This document shows, piece by piece, positions 35,223-41,478 of a stretch of 41,478 nucleotides of DNA (position 1 is its first letter; each line of letters starts with the position of its first letter). The stretch is from Myxococcota bacterium (GTDB lineage: Bacteria; Myxococcota_A; UBA796; CAJQPC01). A model generated the notes under the pieces. It saw only the letters and a list, made by a program, of their open reading frames with translations, was not told the DNA's origin and made no database searches. The stretch is taken from contig JAKLKD010000028.1 in the NCBI GenBank assembly GCA_023150845.1, positions 1 to 41,478 of the forward strand. The letters are read 5' to 3'. A program made the position numbers and the translations under genes.

Positions 35223-36518
35223 GTGAGGAGGGGTTGTAGCCCGACCACAGCTCTCGCGGCTATCGTGCACAGCATGGACTGCCTCACCGACGATCTGATC
35301 TCCGCCCACAACGGCGGCCCCGCCTTCCACCTGCCCGAGCCCCCGCCCGCGCTCTACGCCGCCGCGCCGCCGCCTCCGCCCGGCGCGAAGGGTGTCTACG
35401 GCGGGCGAATGGACAACCACGTCGACTCGGCGAACTTCACCGTGGCCTGGGCGGACGGCGACGCGACGACGAGCGCCGCGAACGTCGCGAGCGAGGCCCT
35501 GGAGGCCGCCTGGCAGGCCCTCGTCGAGGAGCAGGGCTGGGCGCCGCCGGTGTCCTCCGACGACTATTTTGTCTGGGTCATCCTCGACCCCAGCCTGAGC
35601 GGCACGGGCCTCACCTACGAGCTCTCGACGGATGACTTCCCGGACGGCTACCCGGTCATCCTGCTGAACCCGAGCTACGCCTCCAACACCCGGTTCTGGC
35701 AGAGCCTCGCCGCCCATGAGCTGAACCACGCGCTGCAGTACGCCCGGCGTGACTACGCCAGCGGCCGGGAGGAGCCCTGGTACTGGGAGGCCAGCGCGGA
35801 GTGGGGCGCCGAGCTCGCTTTGCCCGACGTGAATATGTACGCAACAAGCTCGGTGTATTACGCCGACGCGACAGACCTGCGCTACTCGTCCATGGAGGGC
35901 TATCACCAATACGGCATGTTCCCACTCAACGCTTTTGTTGAAGAACAGCTCGCCGGGGACGGGGCCATGCTGGAGGTCTGGGAGCGCAGCGAGGCCCTGC
36001 CGGACGCCCGCTGGGATGAGGTTCTCTCCGACAGCTTAGGCATAGACGCCCTCACGCTCTTCGCGCGCTTCTCGGCGGCCTACGCCGCGGGGGAGCTGCG
36101 TGAGAGCAAGCTCTACGAGGAGCCCGCGGAGATCACGAGCTTTGACGGCGCGGAGCTGAGCGGCGTGGTGAACTACCTCGGCAGCGACGTGCTTGAGGCG
36201 AGCCGCGGGCTGTGGGTGGAGGTCGCCGAGGGCGACGTTCTCTTGGGCGGCGCGAGCGGCGTCGGGGAGCTCATCTGGGTCGAGGCCGGGGAGCGCTTCA
36301 CCGTGACCGGCGCGGGCGACGGCCAGCCCTACACCCTCGTCGAGGGCGAGGGCGACACCGGGATCGAGGACGAGGAGCGCCCCGGCGGCGGCAAAGGGGG
36401 CGGCGGGACCTGCGGCCTCGCCGCGCCGAGCGAGGGTGTGGGCTGGCTCGGGCTCCTGGGGCTCGTGGCGCTGCGCCGCGCTCGTCGATCCAGAGACTCG
36501 GTTAATGGGGCGCCATGA
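35223..36518 (+). CDS. Metalloprotease-like protein with MYXO-CTERM-type sorting tail
   Basis: The protein has 431 residues from the GTG at 35223. The HExxH zinc site is H165-E-L-N-H169 (AAHELNHALQ), and WYWEASAEW (Glu189 or Glu193) may give the third ligand, as in gluzincins. The C-terminus is a Gly-rich linker, Cys, Gly, a hydrophobic segment (WLGLLGLVAL) and RRARR, the tripartite MYXO-CTERM arrangement, so the protein should be exported and surface-retained. The N-terminus is weak as a signal peptide (TTALAAIV). An ATG at 35274 is an alternative start, and that choice would leave more room for divergent promoters. The stop overlaps the next gene's ATG. Confidence 0.82.
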   Translation: MRRGCSPTTALAAIVHSMDCLTDDLISAHNGGPAFHLPEPPPALYAAAPPPPPGAKGVYGGRMDNHVDSANFTVAWADGDATTSAANVASEALEAAWQALVEEQGWAPPVSSDDYFVWVILDPSLSGTGLTYELSTDDFPDGYPVILLNPSYASNTRFWQSLAAHELNHALQYARRDYASGREEPWYWEASAEWGAELALPDVNMYATSSVYYADATDLRYSSMEGYHQYGMFPLNAFVEEQLAGDGAMLEVWERSEALPDARWDEVLSDSLGIDALTLFARFSAAYAAGELRESKLYEEPAEITSFDGAELSGVVNYLGSDVLEASRGLWVEVAEGDVLLGGASGVGELIWVEAGERFTVTGAGDGQPYTLVEGEGDTGIEDEERPGGGKGGGGTCGLAAPSEGVGWLGLLGLVALRRARRSRDSVNGAP

Positions 36519-37789
36519 CGCCACACACCGCCGCCTCGTGCACCCTGCTCACGCTCTCCCTCTCCGCCCTCGTCGCCTGTGTCGGCGCCACCGGCACCGG
36601 CAAGGACGAGCGCCCCATCGACTCCGCGTCGGAAGACACCGGGCGCCCGACGGAGGAGGACCCGAGCAAGGCCGATCTCAAGACCCTGGAGCAGATGCTC
36701 GACGGGGAGGTCGATCTCACCGAGGGCATGCTCACGGTGAGCCTCTCCGGCGGCTGGCCGATTCATGTCGGCGGCGACGAGTACCTCTTCGCCGCGCCCG
36801 CCCAGGGCCGGGAGCGCCTCGCCGTGGCCGGGGACTTCAACGGCTGGACCCCTGAAGACATGGCCCTTGAGTCGGGGCTGTTCACGCTCACCGTAAACAT
36901 CTCCGCCCCCGAGGGCCAGCTCTACAAGCTTGTGGAGGGTGAAGACTACGCCGCCGACCCCTGGTCGCGGGCCTATGGCCAGGACGAGTTCGGCGAGCAC
37001 TCCTTGGTGCGCGGCGGCGGGCGCCACCTGGAGCGTTTTTACATCCAAGGCGGCGAGCTTGACGACCGCTGGATGCGGGTGTGGGTGCCCGAAGGGGAGG
37101 TGACCCACACGCTCTACGTTCACGACGGCCAGAACCTGTTTGACCCCGAGGCCATCTGGGGCGGCTGGCGCCTGCAAGAGAGCCTCGGCCCCAACACCAT
37201 GGCTGTGGGCCTCGACAACACCATGGCGCGTATGGACGAGTACACCCACGTCGAGGACTTCATCTACGGCGAGTGGATGGGCGGCAAAGGCGACGCCTAC
37301 GGCGAGCTGTGGATGGACACGGTGCGGCCGATCATCCGTGAGCAGTACGGCGAAGGGGACCGGGTCGGCGTGATGGGCTCAAGCCTCGGCGGCCTCATCT
37401 CTATCCATTTTGCCCAGCGTTACCCCGAGGAGCTTGACTTCGTGGCGAGCCTCTCCGGCACCTTGGGCTGGGGCAGCATCGGCGCGGACAACGAGACCCT
37501 CATCGAGCGGGTCGCCGGGCCGGGCTACACCGGCGTGCCGATCTACCTCGACTCCGGCGGTGAGGCCGGCGAGGGCTGTGTCGACACCGACAAGGACGGC
37601 CTGCTCGACGACTCCCCCGACTCCAGCGACAACTACTGCGAGACCCGCCAGATGGCGGACACCCTCGCCGAGGCGGGCTGGACCTGGGATGAGGATCTCT
37701 GGCACTGGTGGGAGCCCGGCGCCGAGCACAACGAGGCCGCCTGGGCGGACCGCGTCAACCTGCCGGTCGGGATCTTCGAGTCCCTGTAG
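36515..37789 (+). CDS. Esterase-family lipoprotein with N-terminal CBM48/E-set-like domain
   Basis: The protein has 424 residues, ATG overlapping the upstream stop (ATGA). Lipobox ALVAC (Cys22). Residues of about 90-150 (VAGDFNGWTPEDMALESG) resemble the E-set domain before enterochelin-type esterases. The alpha/beta hydrolase part shows the nucleophile elbow GSSLGG, YVHDGQNLFD as the oxyanion region and the His in GAEHNEAAW. This is the arrangement of the Esterase_D/Fes-like family, which hydrolyses siderophore or acyl esters. It is exported and lipid-anchored. It is coupled to the metalloprotease before it and ends at a hairpin. Confidence 0.9.
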   Translation: MTPHTAASCTLLTLSLSALVACVGATGTGKDERPIDSASEDTGRPTEEDPSKADLKTLEQMLDGEVDLTEGMLTVSLSGGWPIHVGGDEYLFAAPAQGRERLAVAGDFNGWTPEDMALESGLFTLTVNISAPEGQLYKLVEGEDYAADPWSRAYGQDEFGEHSLVRGGGRHLERFYIQGGELDDRWMRVWVPEGEVTHTLYVHDGQNLFDPEAIWGGWRLQESLGPNTMAVGLDNTMARMDEYTHVEDFIYGEWMGGKGDAYGELWMDTVRPIIREQYGEGDRVGVMGSSLGGLISIHFAQRYPEELDFVASLSGTLGWGSIGADNETLIERVAGPGYTGVPIYLDSGGEAGEGCVDTDKDGLLDDSPDSSDNYCETRQMADTLAEAGWTWDEDLWHWWEPGAEHNEAAWADRVNLPVGIFESL

Positions 37790-37808
37790 CGGCTGTCGCG
37801 TTTATTGA

Positions 37809-37843
37809 CCTGTCGCACTTGAATAAATGATTCATGCGACAGG
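37809..37843. terminator. Long hairpin between convergent genes, probable bidirectional terminator
   Basis: CCTGTCGCA (37809-37817) pairs perfectly with TGCGACAGG (37835-37843). Inside, TGAAT (37820-37824) pairs with ATTCA (37830-37834) around a 5-base loop, with a 2-base bulge on the left arm. The element is AT-rich in its centre, unlike the GC-rich surroundings, and fills the 55-bp gap between the convergent esterase and BufC-like genes. No T-run follows, so termination may depend on structure alone. A second CTGTCGC lies just upstream at about 37794. Confidence 0.65.
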
Positions 37844-37844
37844 C

Positions 37845-38591
37845 TCAGCGGGCCTCGATGAGCCCCCGCTCGACGAAGAGGCGGAACCAGGGCCCGATGG
37901 CCGCGCCGAGCTCGTCGGGGTCGGCCCCGCCCTGGAGCGCGTGGTCTACGGCCTCGGCGACGGTGCGGCCTTGCTCGGCGTCCAGCGCGGCGAGGAGCGC
38001 GTCGGCGGCGGCGGGCAGCTCCAGGTGTCGCACCCGACCCTCGTGGCGATACACGACCACCCGCGCGTCACAAGGCTCCATCGGCGCTGGGGTCTCGCCG
38101 CTCAGCGCCTGGGCGCGCCAGCGATGGGCGTCCCGCTCAAGGCGCAGGCGCCGCGCCGTCGGGGAGCGGCCGAGGTGAGCCACGCCCAAGGTGGCGGCGT
38201 CGAGGGGCCGCGGCGGCGGGGCGTGAAACACGGCGAGCACGGCGAGATCGACGGCGGCGAGGCCGCGCTCCTCCTCCGTGGCGCCGCGCGCCGAGAGCCA
38301 GGCGCCCATCTCTAGGCCGAGGCGCTCCAAGGTCCAGGAGGTCGAGGGGTGAGCGCGGACGTAGGCGTCGAGGAGCTCGTCGGTGGCTGGGCCCCAGAAG
38401 GCCGTGAGGCCGGGGAGGTTCGCCCGGAGCGCCGCGCGGTGTCGCAGGACGTGCTGCTCGGCGTAGACCCCGATCTGCTGCGCCGGGCTCAGGCCCGGAC
38501 CGCCGCCGAACATCGACCCGTCCAGCGGGCTGATCCCGCGGATCATCAACAGGAGCCGGGCGCGCCAGTCGTCGGGCAGGGCCTCGCTCAT
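37845..38591 (-). CDS. bufC: BufC/HvfC-like partner of the MNIO enzyme (DUF2063-type)
   Basis: The protein has 248 residues. The helical N-terminal half (AQQIGVYAEQHVLRHRAALRANLPGLTAFWGP) has the pattern of the DUF2063 domain, with residues forming a YxxxHxxRxxxaLxxxxPxLxxxxG-like run. The C-terminal half (CDARVVVYRHEGRVRHLEL) is beta then helical. In bufferin and HvfABC clusters this protein binds the precursor peptide and delivers it to the DUF692 enzyme. Here it follows the MNIO gene with an ATGA overlap. Assignment rests partly on context because the sequence is diverged. Confidence 0.78.
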   Translation of the reverse strand: MSEALPDDWRARLLLMIRGISPLDGSMFGGGPGLSPAQQIGVYAEQHVLRHRAALRANLPGLTAFWGPATDELLDAYVRAHPSTSWTLERLGLEMGAWLSARGATEEERGLAAVDLAVLAVFHAPPPRPLDAATLGVAHLGRSPTARRLRLERDAHRWRAQALSGETPAPMEPCDARVVVYRHEGRVRHLELPAAADALLAALDAEQGRTVAEAVDHALQGGADPDELGAAIGPWFRLFVERGLIEAR

Positions 38592-39415
38592 GGGGCCTTG
38601 GCCTCGTCGCGGACGCGGCGCGCGGCGTCGGCCTCGGCCTGCAGGCGCTCAAAGCTCGGGATCAGGTCGTCCCACTCGATGAGCGTCGAGACGGGGCCCG
38701 TCTCGCGGATCACCGCGGAGTAGAGCGCCCAGACCTCGTCGCAGACAGGGTAGTCGTGGGTGTCGAGCCTGAAGCCCTCCCGCACGGAGTGCCCGGCGAG
38801 GTGGAGCTGCACGACCCGATCCAGGGGCAAGGCGCGGAGGTACTCCTCCGGCGCGAAGCCGTGGTTCACGGAGGAGACGAAGACGTTGTTCACGTCGAGG
38901 AGCAGCGCGCAGTCGGCGCGCTCACAGAGCTCGGCCAAAAACTCGGCCTCGGGCATCGTCGAGGCGCGATAGCTCAAGTACGACGAGACGTTCTCGACGG
39001 CGAACAGCCGCCCGCTGCGGTCCTGGGCGCGTTTGATTCGGTCAACGACGTGGCGGAGCACAGCCTCTGTGTGGGGTAGGGGCAAGAGGTCGTGGGTGTT
39101 CACCCCGGCGTGGCCTGTCCAGCAGGCGTGGTCGGAGAACCAGGGCGGGTTGAGCCGCGCCAGGAGCGCCAGGAGGCGGCGCTCGTGGTCCTCGTCGACG
39201 GCGTCGCCCAAGGACATCGAGACGCCGTGGGGGACGACGGGGTAAGCGGCCTGCAGACGGCTGAGGTTGTCTAAGGGCGGGCCGCCGTCGAGCATAAAGT
39301 TCTCGGCGATGACCTCAAACCAGTCCATCCTGGGCCGCTCGTTGATCACGACGCCGTAATGGGGCACACGAAAGCCGACGCCGACCCCGAGATCGGGGAC
39401 GGCGAAGCGGCTCAC
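38588..39415 (-). CDS. bufB: DUF692 multinuclear non-heme iron oxidase (BufB/HvfB-like)
   Basis: The protein has 275 residues, a TIM-barrel enzyme. Family motifs in order are GVGFRVPHY, WFEVIAENF, VPHGVSMSLGDA, SDHACWTG, HDLLPLPHTEAV, AVENVSSYL, LLLDVNNVFVSSVNHG, LHLAGHS, DTHDYPV and LIEWDDLIPSF. The His, Glu, Asp and Asn in these motifs bind two or three irons. MNIO enzymes of this family modify cysteines of RiPP precursors, in bufferins to thiooxazoles that bind copper. It starts with GTG 23 bp after the precursor's stop and overlaps bufC by 4 bp, giving the order precursor, enzyme, partner. Confidence 0.93.
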   Translation of the reverse strand: MSRFAVPDLGVGVGFRVPHYGVVINERPRMDWFEVIAENFMLDGGPPLDNLSRLQAAYPVVPHGVSMSLGDAVDEDHERRLLALLARLNPPWFSDHACWTGHAGVNTHDLLPLPHTEAVLRHVVDRIKRAQDRSGRLFAVENVSSYLSYRASTMPEAEFLAELCERADCALLLDVNNVFVSSVNHGFAPEEYLRALPLDRVVQLHLAGHSVREGFRLDTHDYPVCDEVWALYSAVIRETGPVSTLIEWDDLIPSFERLQAEADAARRVRDEAKAP

Positions 39416-39438
39416 GCGGCGCGGCGTGCTGGCCAGGA

Positions 39439-39807
39439 TCAGCCCGCCTTGGCGGGATCAGCGGCGCCCTCAGCGGGCTTCGCGTCGGCGGAGGGGCACT
39501 GGGTGCGGTCCTTGTGCGTGCAGCAGCCGCCCTGGCCCTTACACTCGTTGAGCCCGGCGCAGGAGTTCTTGCCCTCGACGTGGCAGCCGCCCTGGGCCTT
39601 GCACTCGTTCATGCCCTTGCAGGCGTGCTCGGCGGCCTTGGCCGGCTGCTCGGTGGCGGCGGCGGTCGGCGCGGCGGGGGCGGCCTCAGGAGCGGGGGCG
39701 GCGGCCTCGGGGGCCGTGGTGGAGCCGGAGTCGCCGCAGGCGGTGAGGCCAGCGAGGAGACCAGCGAGGGCGGCGGAGGTGAGCGCGGCGTGGAGAGAGC
39801 TGCTCAT
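39439..39807 (-). CDS. bufA: Cys-rich bufferin-type RiPP precursor with lipobox
   Basis: The protein has 122 residues. A signal peptide ends in LAGLTAC (Cys24), a lipobox. An Ala/Pro/Glu-rich linker follows, then two 20-residue units: C63-KGMNE-C69-KAQGG-C75 and C83-AGLNE-C89-KGQGG-C95-C96, plus C104. Repeats of the kind CKGxNxCKxxGGC occur in BufA2-type bufferin precursors, whose cysteines are modified by the DUF692 enzyme. The mature protein probably holds copper or another soft metal in the periplasm. The lipobox implies lipid anchoring, which is unusual for bufferins; Cys24 could however lie in an ordinary signal peptide. The charge-poor N-terminus is also odd. Confidence 0.85.
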   Translation of the reverse strand: MSSSLHAALTSAALAGLLAGLTACGDSGSTTAPEAAAPAPEAAPAAPTAAATEQPAKAAEHACKGMNECKAQGGCHVEGKNSCAGLNECKGQGGCCTHKDRTQCPSADAKPAEGAADPAKAG

Positions 39808-39833
39808 GGGTGTTGTCCTCTGAAGGGTCTACC

Positions 39834-39864
39834 AGCATAGCTTGGTCCCAGCCCGACGCGCCAA
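39834..39864 (-). promoter_or_regulatory. Candidate promoter of the bufferin cluster
   Basis: On the minus strand TTGGCG (39864-39859) and TATGCT (39839-39834) are 19 bp apart, upstream of the precursor ATG at 39807. The spacing is longer than the optimal 17 bp. No known copper-regulator operator was recognised. Confidence 0.3.
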
Positions 39865-39896
39865 CGGTTAAGGGTGGCGCCCTGAGGAGCGATCTA

Positions 39897-40352
39897 ATGC
39901 CGCAGCGCCCGCCCGCCACCCGCGAGAGCTGGAGAAACAAGCCCTTCCCGACGCAACGCGCCCCCCTGCCGTTTGAGGGCCGCTACGACAGCGCCGAGCT
40001 CGCGCGGATCCTGCACGGCCTCGTGCCCGAGGACGTCGAGGACAAGTGGTTCGTGTTCCACGAGGACGGCTGGCTCTACCTGCACCGGGCGATGACGGGC
40101 TCCTGCATCTACGCGCTCCGCCTGCGTGTTGAGGAGGACGGCGCCACGATCGCTGGGGCTTGGGTCAACACCGACCCCGCCGAGTACACCGCCACGGACC
40201 GCGCCTGGGACCTGGCCTTGCTCCAGTTCCTCGTGGACGACCTGCTCGCCGGGCGCCCCCTGGACTTCCCGGTGCGCACGAGCCTCCCTGAAGACAAACA
40301 GCTCAACTTCCAGCACACCGTCGTCGGTCGCCGCCGCCGGGGCTGGGAGTGA
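39897..40352 (+). CDS. Conserved-looking hypothetical protein
   Basis: The protein has 151 residues. I chose the ATG at 39897 because GAGGAG lies seven bases upstream; the frame is open back to 39810 but without a start signal. There is no signal peptide or membrane segment. The middle reads DKWFVFHEDGWLYLHRAMTG then CIYALRLRV, a beta-rich small-domain pattern seen in uncharacterised bacterial proteins, and the C-terminus is basic (GRRRRGWE). It is divergent from the bufferin precursor gene over 89 bp, but nothing in the sequence links it to copper. Confidence 0.8.
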   Translation: MPQRPPATRESWRNKPFPTQRAPLPFEGRYDSAELARILHGLVPEDVEDKWFVFHEDGWLYLHRAMTGSCIYALRLRVEEDGATIAGAWVNTDPAEYTATDRAWDLALLQFLVDDLLAGRPLDFPVRTSLPEDKQLNFQHTVVGRRRRGWE

Positions 40353-40367
40353 ACGAGGCCCGGGGGC

Positions 40368-41012
40368 TCAGAAGGGCACGCCGAGGGGCCAGAGGTCACG
40401 GCCGACGACGATGGCGTTCCGGTGCAGGTTGTCCCGGGCGATACGCACCATGGCCCGGGCCACGACCCGCACGGGGATCGGCAGCACGTTCTTGAGCTGG
40501 TCCGCGAGCTCGGGCATCGCCTCCACGGAGGCCATCCACCCGGGCAAGGCGCCGTCCCGGTCGTCGCGGAAGAGCGCCGAGGGGCGGACGAGGGTGTAGA
40601 CGAGGCCGCTGTTGACCACGATGGCCTCGGCGGCGCGTTTGGCGTCGTAGTAGGGGCCGGGCACAGTCGAGGTGCCCAAGGCGCCGAGCAGGATGAATCG
40701 TTTGACGCCGACCCGTTTGGCGCTGTCCACGAGCTGCTGGGCGCTGTCGATGTCCGAGCGCTGGTAGGTGTCCCCGGTGCCGAACCGTTTCCGCATGGTG
40801 CCGACCATCGACACCACGACGTCGCAGCCGGTCATCGCCGCGTCCAAGGCGTCGGCGTCGGTGAGCTCAAAGAGCCGAGGCTCCGGGGGCCCGCTGTACT
40901 TGTTGGCGCTCTGGGGGCGGACCTGGGCGACGAGCTCAAGCCCGGCGCGGCGCGCCTCGGGCACAAACATCTGGCCCGTAGCGCCCGTGGCGCCAGCGAT
41001 GAAGGCGCGCAT
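40368..41012 (-). CDS. NAD(P)-binding atypical SDR protein
   Basis: The protein has 214 residues. Rossmann motif GATGATGQMF at the N-terminus, then VVVSMVGTM, RFILLGALGTSTVPGPYYDAK and YTLVRPSALF, is the pattern of NAD(P)H-binding proteins of the NmrA/atypical SDR family, similar to small oxidoreductases and TIP30-like proteins. The Y-x-x-x-K catalytic pair appears as YYDAKRAAE. The substrate is unknown. It begins 2 bp after the stop of the RNase HI gene, so the two are co-transcribed. Confidence 0.88.
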   Translation of the reverse strand: MRAFIAGATGATGQMFVPEARRAGLELVAQVRPQSANKYSGPPEPRLFELTDADALDAAMTGCDVVVSMVGTMRKRFGTGDTYQRSDIDSAQQLVDSAKRVGVKRFILLGALGTSTVPGPYYDAKRAAEAIVVNSGLVYTLVRPSALFRDDRDGALPGWMASVEAMPELADQLKNVLPIPVRVVARAMVRIARDNLHRNAIVVGRDLWPLGVPF

Positions 41013-41014
41013 GG

Positions 41015-41464
41015 TCAGCGCCTCCCGGAGCAGGCGGCGTTCGCCAAGGCGTCGGCGCGCTCGTTCTCGGGCACCCCGACGTGCCCCGCGACCCAGCGCA
41101 GCTCGGCCTTGGGGTACTTCTTGAGCTGGGCCTTCACTGAGGCGATGAGCTCCTGGTTGGCCTTGGCCTTCCAGCCCTTCGTGAGCACGCCCGCGGCGTA
41201 CTGGGAGTCGGTGAACACCACGACCTTCTCCGCGCCGGGCACCCCGGCCTGGGTGAGCAGGTCCACGGCGAGGCTGATCGCCGTGAGCTCACCGACGTTG
41301 TTCGTGGCGATCCCGCAGGAGCGGCTGCCCTCGATGACCCGGCCGTCGCTGAGCTTGAGCACGGCGCCAGCGCCCGCGGGGCCGGGGTTGCCGCGGCAGG
41401 CGCCGTCGGTGAAGGCCATGTGGGTGCCGGCCAAGGCCGCGACCTGCTCCTTCGCCGAGGCCAA
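41015..41464 (-). CDS. rnhA: Ribonuclease HI
   Basis: The catalytic acids are D in FTDGACRGNPGP, E in NNVGELTAI, D in VVFTDSQYA and D in NERADALAN, with the His in WVAGHVGVPENE. This is the full RNase HI set, which cuts RNA in RNA-DNA hybrids. The frame is open to the right edge of the window; the annotated start is a TTG at 41464, and an ATG at 41419 (MAFTDGAC) is a second candidate. An Ala-rich N-terminal extension or domain could lie outside the window, so the start is unsettled. Confidence 0.9.
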   Translation of the reverse strand: MASAKEQVAALAGTHMAFTDGACRGNPGPAGAGAVLKLSDGRVIEGSRSCGIATNNVGELTAISLAVDLLTQAGVPGAEKVVVFTDSQYAAGVLTKGWKAKANQELIASVKAQLKKYPKAELRWVAGHVGVPENERADALANAACSGRR

Positions 41465-41478
41465 GGCGGCGGCGGCCT

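Noticed and set aside
1-41478. tRNA, rRNA, insertion sequences or prophage genes
   Set aside because: No transposase, integrase or structural phage protein, and no cloverleaf-like or rRNA-like sequence was seen by eye; a dedicated search such as tRNAscan was not possible.

Overview
The window is very GC-rich, gene-dense chromosomal DNA that most likely comes from the Myxococcota. The signs are a C-terminal MYXO-CTERM-like sorting tail, several lipoproteins with MopE-type Asp/Cys-rich metal-binding repeats followed by FG-GAP propeller repeats, a TIGR03790-like protein, two proteins fusing a PP2C phosphatase-like domain to a cyclic-nucleotide-binding domain, and a receiver/J-domain/TPR regulator. 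There is no phage, transposon, CRISPR array, tRNA or rRNA that I can see. Genes are packed with many 4-bp ATGA overlaps, and no stretch longer than about 300 bp lacks a gene. At least ten proteins carry a lipobox, so this is a region rich in surface lipoproteins.

Layout. 1-253: a 42-bp tandem repeat at the left edge. 279-2971 (-): thiD followed by a single-chain LeuD-LeuC-type hydro-lyase. 3131-4027 (+): a MopE-like lipoprotein. 4044-5618 (-): a regulator with a degenerate receiver domain. 5670-6962 (+): pabB. 6974-11319 (-): a five-gene envelope cluster (transglutaminase, ABC ATPase, lipoprotein, MlaE, MlaF) with no MCE/MlaD gene. 11390-13884 (+): two coupled PP2C/cNMP-binding proteins, the first of which looks catalytically dead. 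13902-17022: signal peptidase I (-), a CoA-type NUDIX hydrolase (+) and a B12-binding-type radical SAM protein (-). 17157-22782: secreted and lipoprotein genes (MopE/FG-GAP, VWA, WD40/PD40 with one heme c motif) plus a Cys-less rhodanese. 22861-25065 (+): a large protein with a His-Asn nuclease-like N-terminal region, possibly a secreted effector. 25177-29781 (+): an NAD-dependent epimerase, a TIGR03790-like lipoprotein and a Dcp-like M3 peptidase. 29801-35202 (-): a PLP enzyme, a large lamin-tail/FG-GAP lipoprotein, a bacterial protein-arginine-methyltransferase-like enzyme and a TPR protein. 35223-37789 (+): a MYXO-CTERM metalloprotease and an esterase lipoprotein. 37845-39807 (-): a bufferin-type RiPP cluster. 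39897-41464: a hypothetical protein (+), an NAD(P)-binding protein (-) and RNase HI (-).

The most noteworthy system is the three-gene cluster at 37845-39807. It encodes a small Cys-rich precursor with two copies of a C-x5-C-x5-C motif, a DUF692/MNIO enzyme and a HvfC/BufC-like partner. This is the arrangement of the copper-binding bufferin RiPPs, but here the precursor has a lipobox and is probably membrane-anchored. Second-tier leads are the nuclease-like giant protein at 22861, the active/pseudo-phosphatase pair at 11390-13884, the arginine-methyltransferase-like protein at 30169, and the MlaFE cluster with an unknown lipoprotein in place of an MCE protein.
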